This document shows positions 18,301-28,200 of a DNA stretch of 64,000 nt, piece by piece. The notes under the pieces were generated by a model. The model was not told the origin of the DNA. It did no database searches and saw only the letters and a program-made list of their open reading frames with translations. How positions within the stretch are numbered: the first letter of the stretch is position 1; every line of letters starts with the position of its first letter. Both the position numbers and the translations under genes were made by a program. This DNA is from Streptomyces aureoverticillatus (GTDB taxonomy: Bacteria; Actinomycetota; Actinomycetes; Streptomycetales; Streptomycetaceae), in the NCBI RefSeq assembly GCF_014649395.1, contig NZ_BMSY01000013.1:1-64000 (forward strand), given 5' to 3'.

Positions 18301-21300
18301 TCGCGTGCGGGCCCGCGGGGGCGAGCCGCACGCGCAGCGCGGAGCCGCCGGGATCGGCGGAGGCGCCGAAGTCGGCGGAGCCGAGCGTGCGGGCGTTGTG
18401 CCACGCGTACGGGAGGAGCGTTCTGCCGGCTGAGGTGTCGGTCGGGCCGGTGTGTGTGTTCGTGTCGGTCGGGCCGGTGTGCGTGGAGGTGCCGCCTGGC
18501 CCGGTGTGTGTGGAGGTGGTGCTCGGGTCGGTGTGCGCTGAGGCGTCGCTCGGGTCGGCGAGCGCTGACGTGTCGGTCAGGCCGACCAGCGCCGACGGGT
18601 GCAGGGCCGCGTCCAGGAGCGCCGGGTGCAACAGGTACCCGCCCGGGGCCGGCTGCCCCTCGCCCGGCAGCGCCACCTCCGCGAAGACCTCGTCGCCGCG
18701 CCGGAACAGCGCCTTGACGCCGCGGAACGCCGGGCCGTACGAAAGCCCCTGCGCGGCCAGGTCGGCGTACAGGTCGTCGACGGCGAGGAGGGGCAGCGGC
18801 TCGGCGCCCCGGGGCGGCCAGACCGACAGGTCGGCGGCAGCGGCGGGCGCGTCCCTGGCGACGGTGCCGCTCGCGTTGCGCAGCCAGTCGCCGTCCTCCG
18901 CGCGGCGCGAGTGCACGGTGACGGCGCGGCCGCCTGAGGCGTCCGGGGCCGCGAGGAACACCCGGAGCTGGATCTCCGTGTTCTCTGTGTTCTCCGTGTT
19001 CTTGGGGTTCTTGGGGTTCTTGGGGGTCTTGGGGTCCTCCGGGACGATCAGCGGGGCCTCCAGGACCAGCTCCTCCACCAGGCCGCAGCCCGCCTCGCGG
19101 GCGGCGCGCGCGGCGAGGTCGAGCAGTTGGGTGCCCGGCACCAGGATCCGGTCGCCGACCTTGTGGTCGGCCAGCCACGGGTGCGTCTCCAGGGAGAGGC
19201 GCCCGGTCAGCAACAGGCCGTCCAGGCCGGGCAGTTCCGCGACCGCGGTCAGCATCGGATGGTCGAGCGCGCCGAGCCCGGCCGCGCGCACGTCACCGGA
19301 CCCGGGCGGGCGGTGCAGCCAGTAGGAACGCCGCTGGAAGGCGTACGTCGGCAGCTCGACGCGCGTCGCGCCCTGGCCCGCGAAGACCTTGGCCCAGTCG
19401 ACGTCGCCGCCGGACGCGTGCACCCGCGACAGCGCGGTGAGCAGCGTCGCGGCCTCCGGGTCGCGCCGCCGGAGGGCGGGGATCAGGTCGTGCGCGGGGC
19501 GCGCGGCGGGGCCCTCGCCCGCGGCGTCCGCGAGGCAGTCGGCGGCCGTCGCGGTGAGGTCGCCGGACGGGCCCAGCTCCAGGAAGCGGGTGCAGCCGTC
19601 CTCGGCGAGGGCGTGCACGCCGTCCTGGAAGCGGACGGCTTGGCGCATGTGCCGCACCCAGTAGTCGGGGTCGGCCAGTTCGTCGGGCTCGGCGGGCCGC
19701 CCGGTCAGGTCGGAGACGACCGTCAGCTGCGGGAACTCGAACGTCAACCGCGCGGCCAGGTCCCGGAACTCGGCGAGCGCGGGCTCCATCAGCGGCGAGT
19801 GGAAGGCGTGGCTGACCTTCAGCCAGGTGGCCTTGCCGCCCGCCTCCTCGAACGGCCGGACGGCGGCGGCGAGCGCCTCCTTCGCACCGGAGAGCACGGT
19901 CGCGGCGGGCCCGTTGACGGCCGCCAGCGAGACCTCGCTCTCGTACCCGGCGAGCAGCGCGACGGCCTCCTCCTCGGACGCCCGCAGCGCCACCATGGCG
20001 CCGCCGGCCGGCAGTCGCTGCATGATCCGGCCGCGGGTGACGGCGAGCCGCGCGGCGTCCTCCAGGGACAGCACCCCGGCGGCGTGGACGGCCGCGAAGG
20101 CGCCCACGGAGTGCCCGAGGACCGCGTCGGGCCGGACGCCCCAGGACTCGAAGAGCCGGAACAGCGCGACCTCGACGGCGAACAGGGCGGGCTGCGTGTA
20201 CTCGGTACGGTTCAGGAGCGCGGCCGCGGGCGTGCCCTCGGCCGCGCACACGACCTCGCGCAGCGGCGTCGCCAGCTGCGGGTCGACCGTGGCGCACACG
20301 GCGTCGAAGGCCGCGGCGTACGCGGGGAACGCGGCGTACAGTTCCTGGCCCATCCGCGCCCGCTGCGAGCCCTGGCCCGCGAACAGGAACGCGGTCCTGC
20401 CCTCGGTGGCCCTGCCCCGCACGGCACCCGGGCCCGGCGTGCCGTCGGCGAACGCGCGCAGCCGCGCCAGCAGTTCGTCACGCCCGGTGGCGACGAGCAC
20501 CGCGCGGTGCGCCAGGTGGGCGCGCGTGGTGGCCAGCGAGAAGCCGACCGAGGTGACGTCCGCCGACGCGTCGGCGCTCAGGTGCCCGTGCAGTCGGTCG
20601 GCCTGCGCGCGCAGCGCCGCCTCGCTGCTCGCGGAGAGCACGTGCGGGACGGCGGGCAGCGGCGCCGACTTCTCCGCGGCGGTACCTTCGGCCCGCTCCG
20701 CGGCGGTACCTTCGGCCCGCTCCCCGGCCGTGCCCTCGACCCGCTCTGCCCCGCTGCCCTCCGCCGCGAACTCCGGCGCCTGTTCCAGGATCACGTGGGC
20801 GTTGGTGCCGCTGATGCCGAAGGAGGACACGGCCGCGCGCCGCGGGCGGTCGAGATCGGGCCACGCCTTCGCCTCGGTGAGCAGCTCCAGGGTGCCGCTC
20901 GACCAGTCGACGTTCGGGCTCGGCTCCGTCACGTGCAGCGTCCTGGGCAGCACGCCGTGGCGCAGCGCCATCGTCATCTTGATGAGACCGCCGACACCGG
21001 CGGCCGCCTGCGCGTGGCCGATGTTGGACTTCAACGAGCCCAGGTACAGCGGGTTGTCCGCGGAGCGGGCCGCGCCGTAGGTGGCGATGAGGGCGTTGGC
21101 CTCCAGCGGGTCGCCGAGCGACGTGCCGGTGCCGTGCGCCTCCACCACGTCGACGTCGGCGCCGGTCAGCTTCGCCTCGGCCAGCGCCTGCCGGACCAGG
21201 GCCTCCTGGGCGGGGCCGTTGGGCGCGGTCAGGCCGTTGCTCGCGCCGTCCTGGTTGACGGCCGAGCCGCGCACCACCGCGAGGACCGGGTGGCCGAGGC

Positions 21301-22165
21301 GCCGCGCGTCGGTGAGCCGCTCGACGAGCAGCAGGCCGGCGCCCTCCGCCCAGGCGGTGCCGTCGGCGGACGACGAGAAGGACTTGCAGCGGCCGTCGGG
21401 GGACAGGCCCCGCTGGCGGCTGAACTCGATGAAGGAGTGCGGCGTGGCCATCAGCGTGGAGGCGCCCGCGAGGGCCATCGTGCACTCGCCGCGGCGCAGC
21501 GAGGTGACGGCCAGGTGCAGCGCCACCAGGGACGACGAGCACGCCGTGTCCACCGTGATGGCCGGGCCCTGGAGGCCGAAGGTGTACGAAAGGCGCCCGG
21601 AGGCCACGCTGCCCGCGCTGCCGAGCGTCAGGTACGCCTCGTACTCCTCGGGAGCCGGGTCCTTCACGCGCGCCGCGTAGTCGTCGTACATCGTGCCGAC
21701 GAACACGCCCGTGCGGCTGCCGCGCAGCGTCGTCGGGTCGATGCCCGCGTACTCGAAGGCCTCCCACGCGGTCTCCAGGAGGAGCCGCTGCTGGGGGTCG
21801 ACGGCGTGCGCCTCGCGCTCCGAGATGCCGAAGAAGGCCGGGTCGAACCGCGGGGCGTCGTAGATGAACCCGCCGTGCCGGACGTACGAGGTGCCCGCGT
21901 GCTCGGGGTCCGGGTCGTACAGGTTCGACAGGTCCCAGCCGCGGTCGGCGGGGAACGGGCCGATCGCGTCCACCTCGTCGGTGACCAGTCGCCACAGGTC
22001 CTCGGGGGAGCGGACGCCGCCGGGGAAGCGGCAGGCCATCGCGACGATCGCGATCGGCTCCTCGTCGCGCTCCCGCATGCGGGCGTTGGCGGCCTTCAGC
22101 CGCTCGTTCTCCTTCAGCGCGGCCCGCAACGCGTCGACGACCTGCTGGGGTGATGCGGACGCCAT
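15323..22165 (-). CDS. Modular type I PKS, one fully reducing module (KS-AT-DH-ER-KR-ACP)
   Basis: 2280-aa PKS module. An N-terminal coiled-coil docking helix (VVDALRAALKENERLKAANA) leads to KS (residues ~35-460; Cys209, His344, His384), AT (~590-890; GHSVG Ser686 and HAFH 786-789, so malonyl-CoA), DH (~960-1250; HKVGDRILVP His1001, Asp1185), ER (~1525-1845; HAGAGGVG), KR (~1850-2110; GGLGRLG, LDD 1961-1963 = B type, Tyr2018) and ACP (Ser2179). All domains look active. A C-terminal ~60-residue helical tail follows, with no TE. In-frame repeats are inserted in the KS-AT linker (EGTA, 473-498), DH (PKN/TEN, 1045-1063; HTGPTDT, 1195-1245), KR (1893-1915) and the tail (DTDTDTD). RBS GGGAGGGAG precedes the ATG. 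Confidence 0.95.
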   Translation of the reverse strand: MASASPQQVVDALRAALKENERLKAANARMRERDEEPIAIVAMACRFPGGVRSPEDLWRLVTDEVDAIGPFPADRGWDLSNLYDPDPEHAGTSYVRHGGFIYDAPRFDPAFFGISEREAHAVDPQQRLLLETAWEAFEYAGIDPTTLRGSRTGVFVGTMYDDYAARVKDPAPEEYEAYLTLGSAGSVASGRLSYTFGLQGPAITVDTACSSSLVALHLAVTSLRRGECTMALAGASTLMATPHSFIEFSRQRGLSPDGRCKSFSSSADGTAWAEGAGLLLVERLTDARRLGHPVLAVVRGSAVNQDGASNGLTAPNGPAQEALVRQALAEAKLTGADVDVVEAHGTGTSLGDPLEANALIATYGAARSADNPLYLGSLKSNIGHAQAAAGVGGLIKMTMALRHGVLPRTLHVTEPSPNVDWSSGTLELLTEAKAWPDLDRPRRAAVSSFGISGTNAHVILEQAPEFAAEGSGAERVEGTAGERAEGTAAERAEGTAAEKSAPLPAVPHVLSASSEAALRAQADRLHGHLSADASADVTSVGFSLATTRAHLAHRAVLVATGRDELLARLRAFADGTPGPGAVRGRATEGRTAFLFAGQGSQRARMGQELYAAFPAYAAAFDAVCATVDPQLATPLREVVCAAEGTPAAALLNRTEYTQPALFAVEVALFRLFESWGVRPDAVLGHSVGAFAAVHAAGVLSLEDAARLAVTRGRIMQRLPAGGAMVALRASEEEAVALLAGYESEVSLAAVNGPAATVLSGAKEALAAAVRPFEEAGGKATWLKVSHAFHSPLMEPALAEFRDLAARLTFEFPQLTVVSDLTGRPAEPDELADPDYWVRHMRQAVRFQDGVHALAEDGCTRFLELGPSGDLTATAADCLADAAGEGPAARPAHDLIPALRRRDPEAATLLTALSRVHASGGDVDWAKVFAGQGATRVELPTYAFQRRSYWLHRPPGSGDVRAAGLGALDHPMLTAVAELPGLDGLLLTGRLSLETHPWLADHKVGDRILVPGTQLLDLAARAAREAGCGLVEELVLEAPLIVPEDPKTPKNPKNPKNTENTENTEIQLRVFLAAPDASGGRAVTVHSRRAEDGDWLRNASGTVARDAPAAAADLSVWPPRGAEPLPLLAVDDLYADLAAQGLSYGPAFRGVKALFRRGDEVFAEVALPGEGQPAPGGYLLHPALLDAALHPSALVGLTDTSALADPSDASAHTDPSTTSTHTGPGGTSTHTGPTDTNTHTGPTDTSAGRTLLPYAWHNARTLGSADFGASADPGGSALRVRLAPAGPHAIAVDVANSAGEPVASIGSLTLRPAATGSSASDRDGLYLPSWEELPELPAAPASERWVLLGEAPETAEALAGVLEGTYADQTALVAALAEDEAPDVILLAAPAHVGDVMSDATTVRESLRHVLTAAQLLLTDARLDQTRLVVLTRGAVAVDAEAPTGRLALRAVWGLLRSAQAEHPGRYAVLDEDGTAGSRAALEAAIATGEGQLALRGGTAYRPSLTTATPEGTLRAPADVPWYLDYVAKSSFANLSLEPWPEVEAPLAEGQVRIRLRAAGLNFRDALLALGVIHASVDADASEKGQGGEGAGVVLEVGPGVTDLKPGDRVMGLIAGVGPTTVADRRLVCPIPDAWSFRQAAAVPVTYLTAYYGLVDLGRVRAGESVLVHAGAGGVGTAALQIARHLGATVYSTASQGKWHALRAAGVADERIASSRTLDFEQSFRTATGGKGVDVVLNSLAGEFADASLRLLPRGGRFLEMGKTDRREPAEVAARYPGVTYRAYDVREPGPDRIQGMLLELLDLFEQGALQAPPVSAWDVRRAPEAFRYLSEARHIGKVVLDLVDPDEPWDTTRAVLITGGLGRLGRLVARHLVTEHGARQLVLMGRGAPREDAAGATDAVAEATDAVEEATEAVAELCALGADVRVVACDAADRDALADALGTLAADGVRVGTVVHAAGVLDDGVLAALTPESLDRTLRPKVDAALNLHELTESYGLDAFVLFSSLAGIMGSAAQGGYAAGNSFLDGLTEYRRSVGKPGVCVAWGLWGGDGGMGAALTDTDLTRMGRTGVAPMTPEQGLQLLDAAVRRDRPVAVAAAWDLAGLRASAATGGAVPPLLRSLVPADVKATPAAPAPVAPGGAGTGDRLLDTVLHEVAAVLGHASGAVVDPHGPFDEIGFDSLTAVELRNRLGAATGVKLPATFIYDWPTPAGLVEHLKSEQQHDSSAAADIDTDTDTDTDSAMAVLDELTRLETAVADARLGDSVRETVGDRLRDLLTKLGS

Positions 22166-22201
22166 CGTGGCTCCCTCCCTGGTTTCCCGCCGGGGGCTGT
22201 G

Positions 22202-25200
22202 TCAGGACTCGCTGTCGCCCATGGCCAGGCGGATCAAGTCGTCGGTGTTCATGGCGTCGAGATCGCTCTCGGTGAGGCCGGGGCCCCGTGACGGGTTCGC
22301 GGTGTCCGCGGTGCCGTCCGTGTCGTCCCGGGCCCCCGGTGTGTTCTCGTCGGGCGCCGATGCCGGTGCCGGCGCCAACGCGGTGAGCAGTCGCTCCGCG
22401 AGCTCACCCGGCGTCGGGTGGTCGAAGACGAGCGTGGGCGCCAGCTTGACGCCGGTCGCCGCGATCAGCCGGTTGCGCAGCTCGACCGCGGTGAGCGAGT
22501 CGAAGCCCAGGTCCTGGAAGCGGCGGCCGGCCGTGATCTTCTCCTGCGTGTGGCCGAGGACCGCCGCGGCTTCGGCGCGCACGGCCCGGAGCAGGATGTG
22601 GCGGTGCTCGCGCCGCGGCGCCCGGTCCAGTTTCGCGCGCAGCTCAGCCGCCGTGTCCCGCACCGGTGCCGCGGCGCCGCGGCGGGGCGCCAGGGAGCGC
22701 AGGATCACCGGGGCGGTGTCCGGGTCCAGGGCGCGCGGGTCGAGCACGACGGCCGCGAGGACCGGGGCCCCGTCGGCGACCACCGCGTCGAACAGGGCGA
22801 GCCCGTCATCGGCGGACAGCGTCCCGATGCCGGAGCGCCGCAGGCGCAGCAGGTCGGCCTCGCCGAGGTCGCCGGTCATCGTGGACTCGTCCGCCCACAG
22901 GCCCCACGCGATGGACTGCGCGGGCAGCCCCTCGGCGCGGCGTGCGCGCGCGAGCGCGTCGAGGAAGGCGTTGGCCGCCGCGTAGTTGGCCTGTCCCGCG
23001 GTGCCCAGCATCCCCGCGAAGGAGGAGAACAGGACGAACGCCGTGAGGCCCGACTCGCGGGTCAGCTCGTGCAGATGGAGGGCGCCGTCCGCCTTGGGTC
23101 CGAACACCCGGTCCAGGTGGCCGGGCGTCTGGGCGCCGAGCACGGCGTCGTCCAGGACACCGGCCGCGTGCACCACGCCGGTCAGCGGGTGCTCGCCCGG
23201 AACGCCGTCCAGGAGGGCGGCGAGGGCGGCGCGGTCGGAGGTGTCGCAGGCCGCGACGCCCACCTCGGCGCCCGCGGCGCGCAGTTCGGCGACGAACTCC
23301 TCGGCGCCCGGCGTGTCCCGGCCCCGCCGGCCGGTCAGCAGCAGCCGCCGCACCCCGTGTGCGCCGACGAGGTGCCGGGCGACCAGGCGGCCCAGGGTGC
23401 CGAGCCCGCCGGTGACGAGTACGTGGCTGTCCGGGCCGAACACCGGCTCGCCGGGCGGGGGGTTGGCGGGGGCTTCGTCGGCAGTGGGGTCGCCGGTGGT
23501 TCCGCCAGTGGTTCCACCTGCGGTTGCAGCGGCGGTTCCACCGGCGGCTTCGCCATTGGCTCCACCAGCAGAGCCACCGATGGCGTCACCCGCCCCGGCC
23601 CGGTGCGGCCGCAGTCTCGGCAGCGCCAACACCCCGCCCCGCACGGTCAGTTGAGCGTCGCCGCAAGCGATCGCGTCGACCAGGGCGGCGGCGGAGCCGG
23701 GGCGGCCGTCGGTGTCGATCAGCGCGAAGCGGCCGGGGTGCTCCGTCTGCGCGGAGCGGAACAGGCCCCACACCGGGGCCCCGGTGAGCTCGGGCCGCTC
23801 CTCGGTGGTGACGGCGACGGCGCGCTCGGTCAGGACGACGAGCCGGGAGCCCGCGAAGCGCTCGTCGGCGAGCCAGTCCCGGGCCAGGGCGAGTGCCGCG
23901 TGCGCGGCCCGCGCCGCCTCGGTGGGCCCACCGGGTTCGGTGGGCCCACCGGCCGTCGCGGACCCACTGGGTGCGGTGGGTCCGCTGATGGCGTCCTCGC
24001 TGATGGCGAGGACGCCAAGTTCGGTGGCGACGACGACGGCGGGCACCTCGGCCCCGTCGTCGACCGCATGACGCAGGGCGTCCAGGTCGGCGTAGCCGTC
24101 CGCGGCGGCGCCGGTGGCGCGGACGGCGTCCGCGAGCCCCGGGCGGTCCGCGCCGACGAGCGCCCAGGGGCCCGTCGGCGGCACGCCGGGCGCCTCCCGC
24201 TCCACCCACTCCAGGGCGAACAGGGCGGCGCCGCCCGCGGACGCGGCCGACGCGGCGGAGGCCAGCGTCTCCTTCGGGAGCTCGCGCACCGTGAGGGTCT
24301 CGGCGTCGAGGACCGGCGTACCGGAGTCGTCGGCGATGTGCACGGAGCAGGAGTCCCCTTCGTGCCAGCGTATCCGTACCCGCAGCGCGGTCGCGCCGGG
24401 CGTGTGCAGGGTGACGCCGCTCCAGGCGAACGGCACCACCAGGCGGCTGCCCTCGCCTGCCGCGCCGCTGACCAGGGTCTGCAACGCGGCGTCCAGGGCG
24501 GCCGGGTGGAGCTGGAAGGCGCGGGCGTGGGCGTGCGCCTCCTCGGGCAGCGTGACGTCCGCGTACAGGTCGGTTCCCTGGCACCAGACGGCGCGCAGGC
24601 CCTGGAACGTCGGCCCGTACTCGTAGCCGATCCCGGCGAGTTCGGCGTAGAGGCCGTCGAGGGGCACGGCCGACGCGCCGGGCGGCGGCCAGGGGCTGAG
24701 CGCGGCCGAACCGTCCGCGTCGGAGGTGGCCCGGGTCTCCTCCAGGACGCCGGTGGCGTGCCGCTTCCACTCGTCCTTGGTGGCCGAGGAGGGCCGCGAG
24801 AACAGCGTGAAGGCACGCGAGGCGTCGGCGCCCGCGGCGCCCACGAGCACCTGGACGTCCATCGACTCCGACAGCAGCAGCGGCTGCTCCAGGGTGATGT
24901 CGCCGACGCGTTCCACGCCCGCCTTCCGCCCCACGTACAGGGCGAGTTCGGCGACGGCGGCGCCGGGCAGCAGCGGCTGCCCCACGAGCGTGTGATCCAG
25001 GAGCCAGTCGTGGACGCCCGGGTCGACGACACCGGTGAACAGCCAGCCCTGGCCGCCGGCCAGTTCGATGGCGTCGCTCAGCAGCGGGTGGCCGGTCGTG
25101 CTCGGCGCGGGCGCGGCGGGCGGCGCGGTCAGCCAGTACCTTTCGCGCTGGAACGCGTACGTCGGCAGCGCCACGTCGCGCGCCCCCTGGAACAGGGGGC

Positions 25201-28200
25201 TCCAGTCGACGCCGACGCCGTGCGCGTGCGCCTCGGCGAGCGACCGGGCGAACCGGGCCATGCCACCCTCGCCCCGGCGCAGCGACCCGATGACCGCCAC
25301 GTCGTGCGCGCCCGCGCGGTCGGCGGTCTCACCGACGGCCACCGTCAGGACCGGGTGCGTGCCGACCTCGACGAACGTGTGGAAGCCGCGGCCGACCAGG
25401 CGGCCGACGACCTTCTCGAACTCCACGGTCTCGCGCAGGTTGCGCACCCAGTACGCGGCGTCGAGCCCCGTGGTGTCGAGGGCGTCCCCCTCGACGGTCG
25501 AGTGGAACGGCACCCGCGATGCCCGCGGCGCGATGTCCGCGAGGACGTCGAGGAGTTCGTCCGCCACCGCCTCGACCTGGCGGGTGTGGGAGGCGTAGTC
25601 GACCTGGACGCGGCGCGCCATGATCTCCTCCGCCAGGCAGCCCTCGATCAGCTCGTCCAGCGCCTCCGGCTCGCCCGCGACCACCGTGAACGAGGCGCTG
25701 TTGACCACGGCCACGGAGATCCGCCCGTCGAACGGGGCGATGCGGGCCTCGGCGGCGGCGCGAGGCACGCCGAGCGAGACCATCCCGCCCTTGCCCGCGA
25801 GGCGTTCGGCGATCACACGGGAGCGGAGGGCGACGACACGCGCCCCGTCCCGCAGCGTGAGGGCGCCCGCCACCACAGCGGCGGCGATCTCGCCCTGCGA
25901 GTGGCCGACGACGGCCGCGGGCTCCACTCCGTACGCACGCCACAGCTCGGCGAGCGACACCATCATCGCCCACGACAGCGGCTGCACCACGTCCACGCGG
26001 TCGAGGGGGCCGTCGAGTTCCGCCGCGAAGTCCCAGTCGACGAACGGCTCGAGAGCCTCGCCGCACTCCCGTATCCGGTCCGCGAAGACGGGTGACGCGG
26101 CCATCAGCTCCCGCGCCATGCCGACCCACTGGGCGCCCTGGCCGGGGAACAGGAACACGACGTCCCCGGCGGGCCGGGCCCGGCCCACGGCGACCTGCGG
26201 CGAGTCCTCGCCGCGGCTGATCGCGTCGAGCCCGGCGAGCAGTTCGGCACGGCTGTCCGCGACCACGACGGCGCGGTGCTCCAGCGCGGAACGCGTGCGC
26301 ACCAGGGACGCCGCCACGTCGCGCGGCGCCCGCTCGGGCCGGTCGCCGAGATACGTACGCAGCCGCTCGGCCTGCGCGCGCAGCGCGGCGACGCTCTTGC
26401 CGGAGAGCACCCACGGGACGACGCCCGGCGCGGCGCCGGTGCCCCGGGGTTCCCCGGTCTCGGGCGCGGCCTGCGGGGCGTGGGGGGCGTGCTCCAGGAT
26501 GACGTGCGCGTTGGTGCCGCTGATGCCGAACGACGAGACGCCCGCGCGGCGCGGCCGGCCGGTCTCGGGCCACGCCCGGGCCTCGGTCAGGAGCGCGACG
26601 GAGCCCGCGCCCCAGTCGACGTGCGTGGTCGGCTCGCCGATGTGCAGGGTGCGCGGCAGCACGCCGTGGCGCATCGCCATGACCATCTTGATCAGCCCGC
26701 CGACGCCCGCCGCGGCCTGCGCGTGGCCGATGTTGGACTTCAGCGAGCCCAGGTACAGCGGCGCGGCGGCGCCCTCGCGCCGCCCGTACGTCGCGAGCAG
26801 CGCCTGTGCCTCGATCGGGTCGCCGAGGCGGGTGCCGGTGCCGTGCGCCTCGACGGCGTCCACGTCCGCGACGGACAGTCCCGCGCTCGCGAGCGCGTCC
26901 AGGACGACCCGCTCCTGCGCGGGGCCGTTGGGGGCGGACAGGCCGTTGCTGGCGCCGTCCTGGTTGAGCGCGGAGCCGCGTACGACGGCGAGGACCTCGT
27001 GGCCGTTGCGGCGCGCGTCCGAGAGGCGCTCCAGCATCAGCATGCCCGCGCCCTCGGCCCAGCCCGTGCCGTCGGCGTCGTCGGAGAACGCCTTGCAGCG
27101 CCCGTCGGCGGCGAGCCCGCGGTTGCGGCTGAACTCGATGAACAGGCCGGGGCTCGACATCACGGTCACACCGCCGGCGAACGCGAGGTCGCACTCGCCC
27201 GCGCGCAGCGCCTGCGCGGCCATGTGCACGGCCACCAGCGAGGAGGAGCACGCGGTGTCGACGGTGACGGCGGGGCCCTGCAAGCCGAACGTGTAGGAGA
27301 CGCGGCCGGAGACGACGCTGGTGAAGTTGCCGGTGATCAGATGGCCGCTGACCGTCTCGTCGGCGGCGTCCAGGCGCGGGCCGTAGTCCTGCTTGATGGC
27401 GCCGACGTACACACCGGTGGCGCTGCCACGCAGTGCGGAAGGATTTATTCCACTTCGCTCGGCGGCCTCCCACACCGTCTCCAGGATCAGCCGCTGCTGC
27501 GGGTCCATCGCGGTGGCCTCGCGCGGGCTGATGCCGAAGAACTCGGCGTCGAACCGGTCCGCGTCGTGCAGGAATCCGCCCTCGCGGGCGTAGGAGCGGC
27601 CCGCGCACTCCGGGTCGTCGTCGAAGAGCGCGTCGAGGGGCCAGCCGCGGTCGGCCGGGAAGGGCGAGACGGCGTCCTTCCCGTCCAGGACCAGCTGCCA
27701 CAGGTCCTCGGGCGACGCGACGTCGCCGGGGAAGCGGCAGGCCATCGCGACGATCGCGACGGGTTCGTCGGCGGCCGCGCGGGACCTGCCCCTGCGGGCG
27801 GTCGCCCGCGGGGCGGCCCCGGGCCCGGCCAACTCGTCGGCGAGGCGGGCCACCAGGGCCCGCGGGTCGGGGTGGTCGAAGAGCAGGGTCGCGGGGAGCT
27901 TCAGGCCGGTCGCGGTGGCCAGGCGGTTGCGCAGCTCCACGGCGGTCACGGAATCGAAGCCGAGGTCGATGAAGGCGCGCTGGGGGTGGATGCCGTCGTC
28001 CCCGTCGTCCCCGTCGCGGCCTCCGCGGTGGCCTCCGCCGCGGCCGAGGACGAGCGCGGTCTCGTCGCGCACGATCTCCATGAGCCGTGCGAGGGTCTCC
28101 TCGCGGCTCAGGCCGCGCAGGCCGGATTCCTCGAACTCCTCGTCGTCGGCGGCCAGTTGGGCGTCCACGGCCCCGGCGGATGATGCGGCGTACGAGGCGT

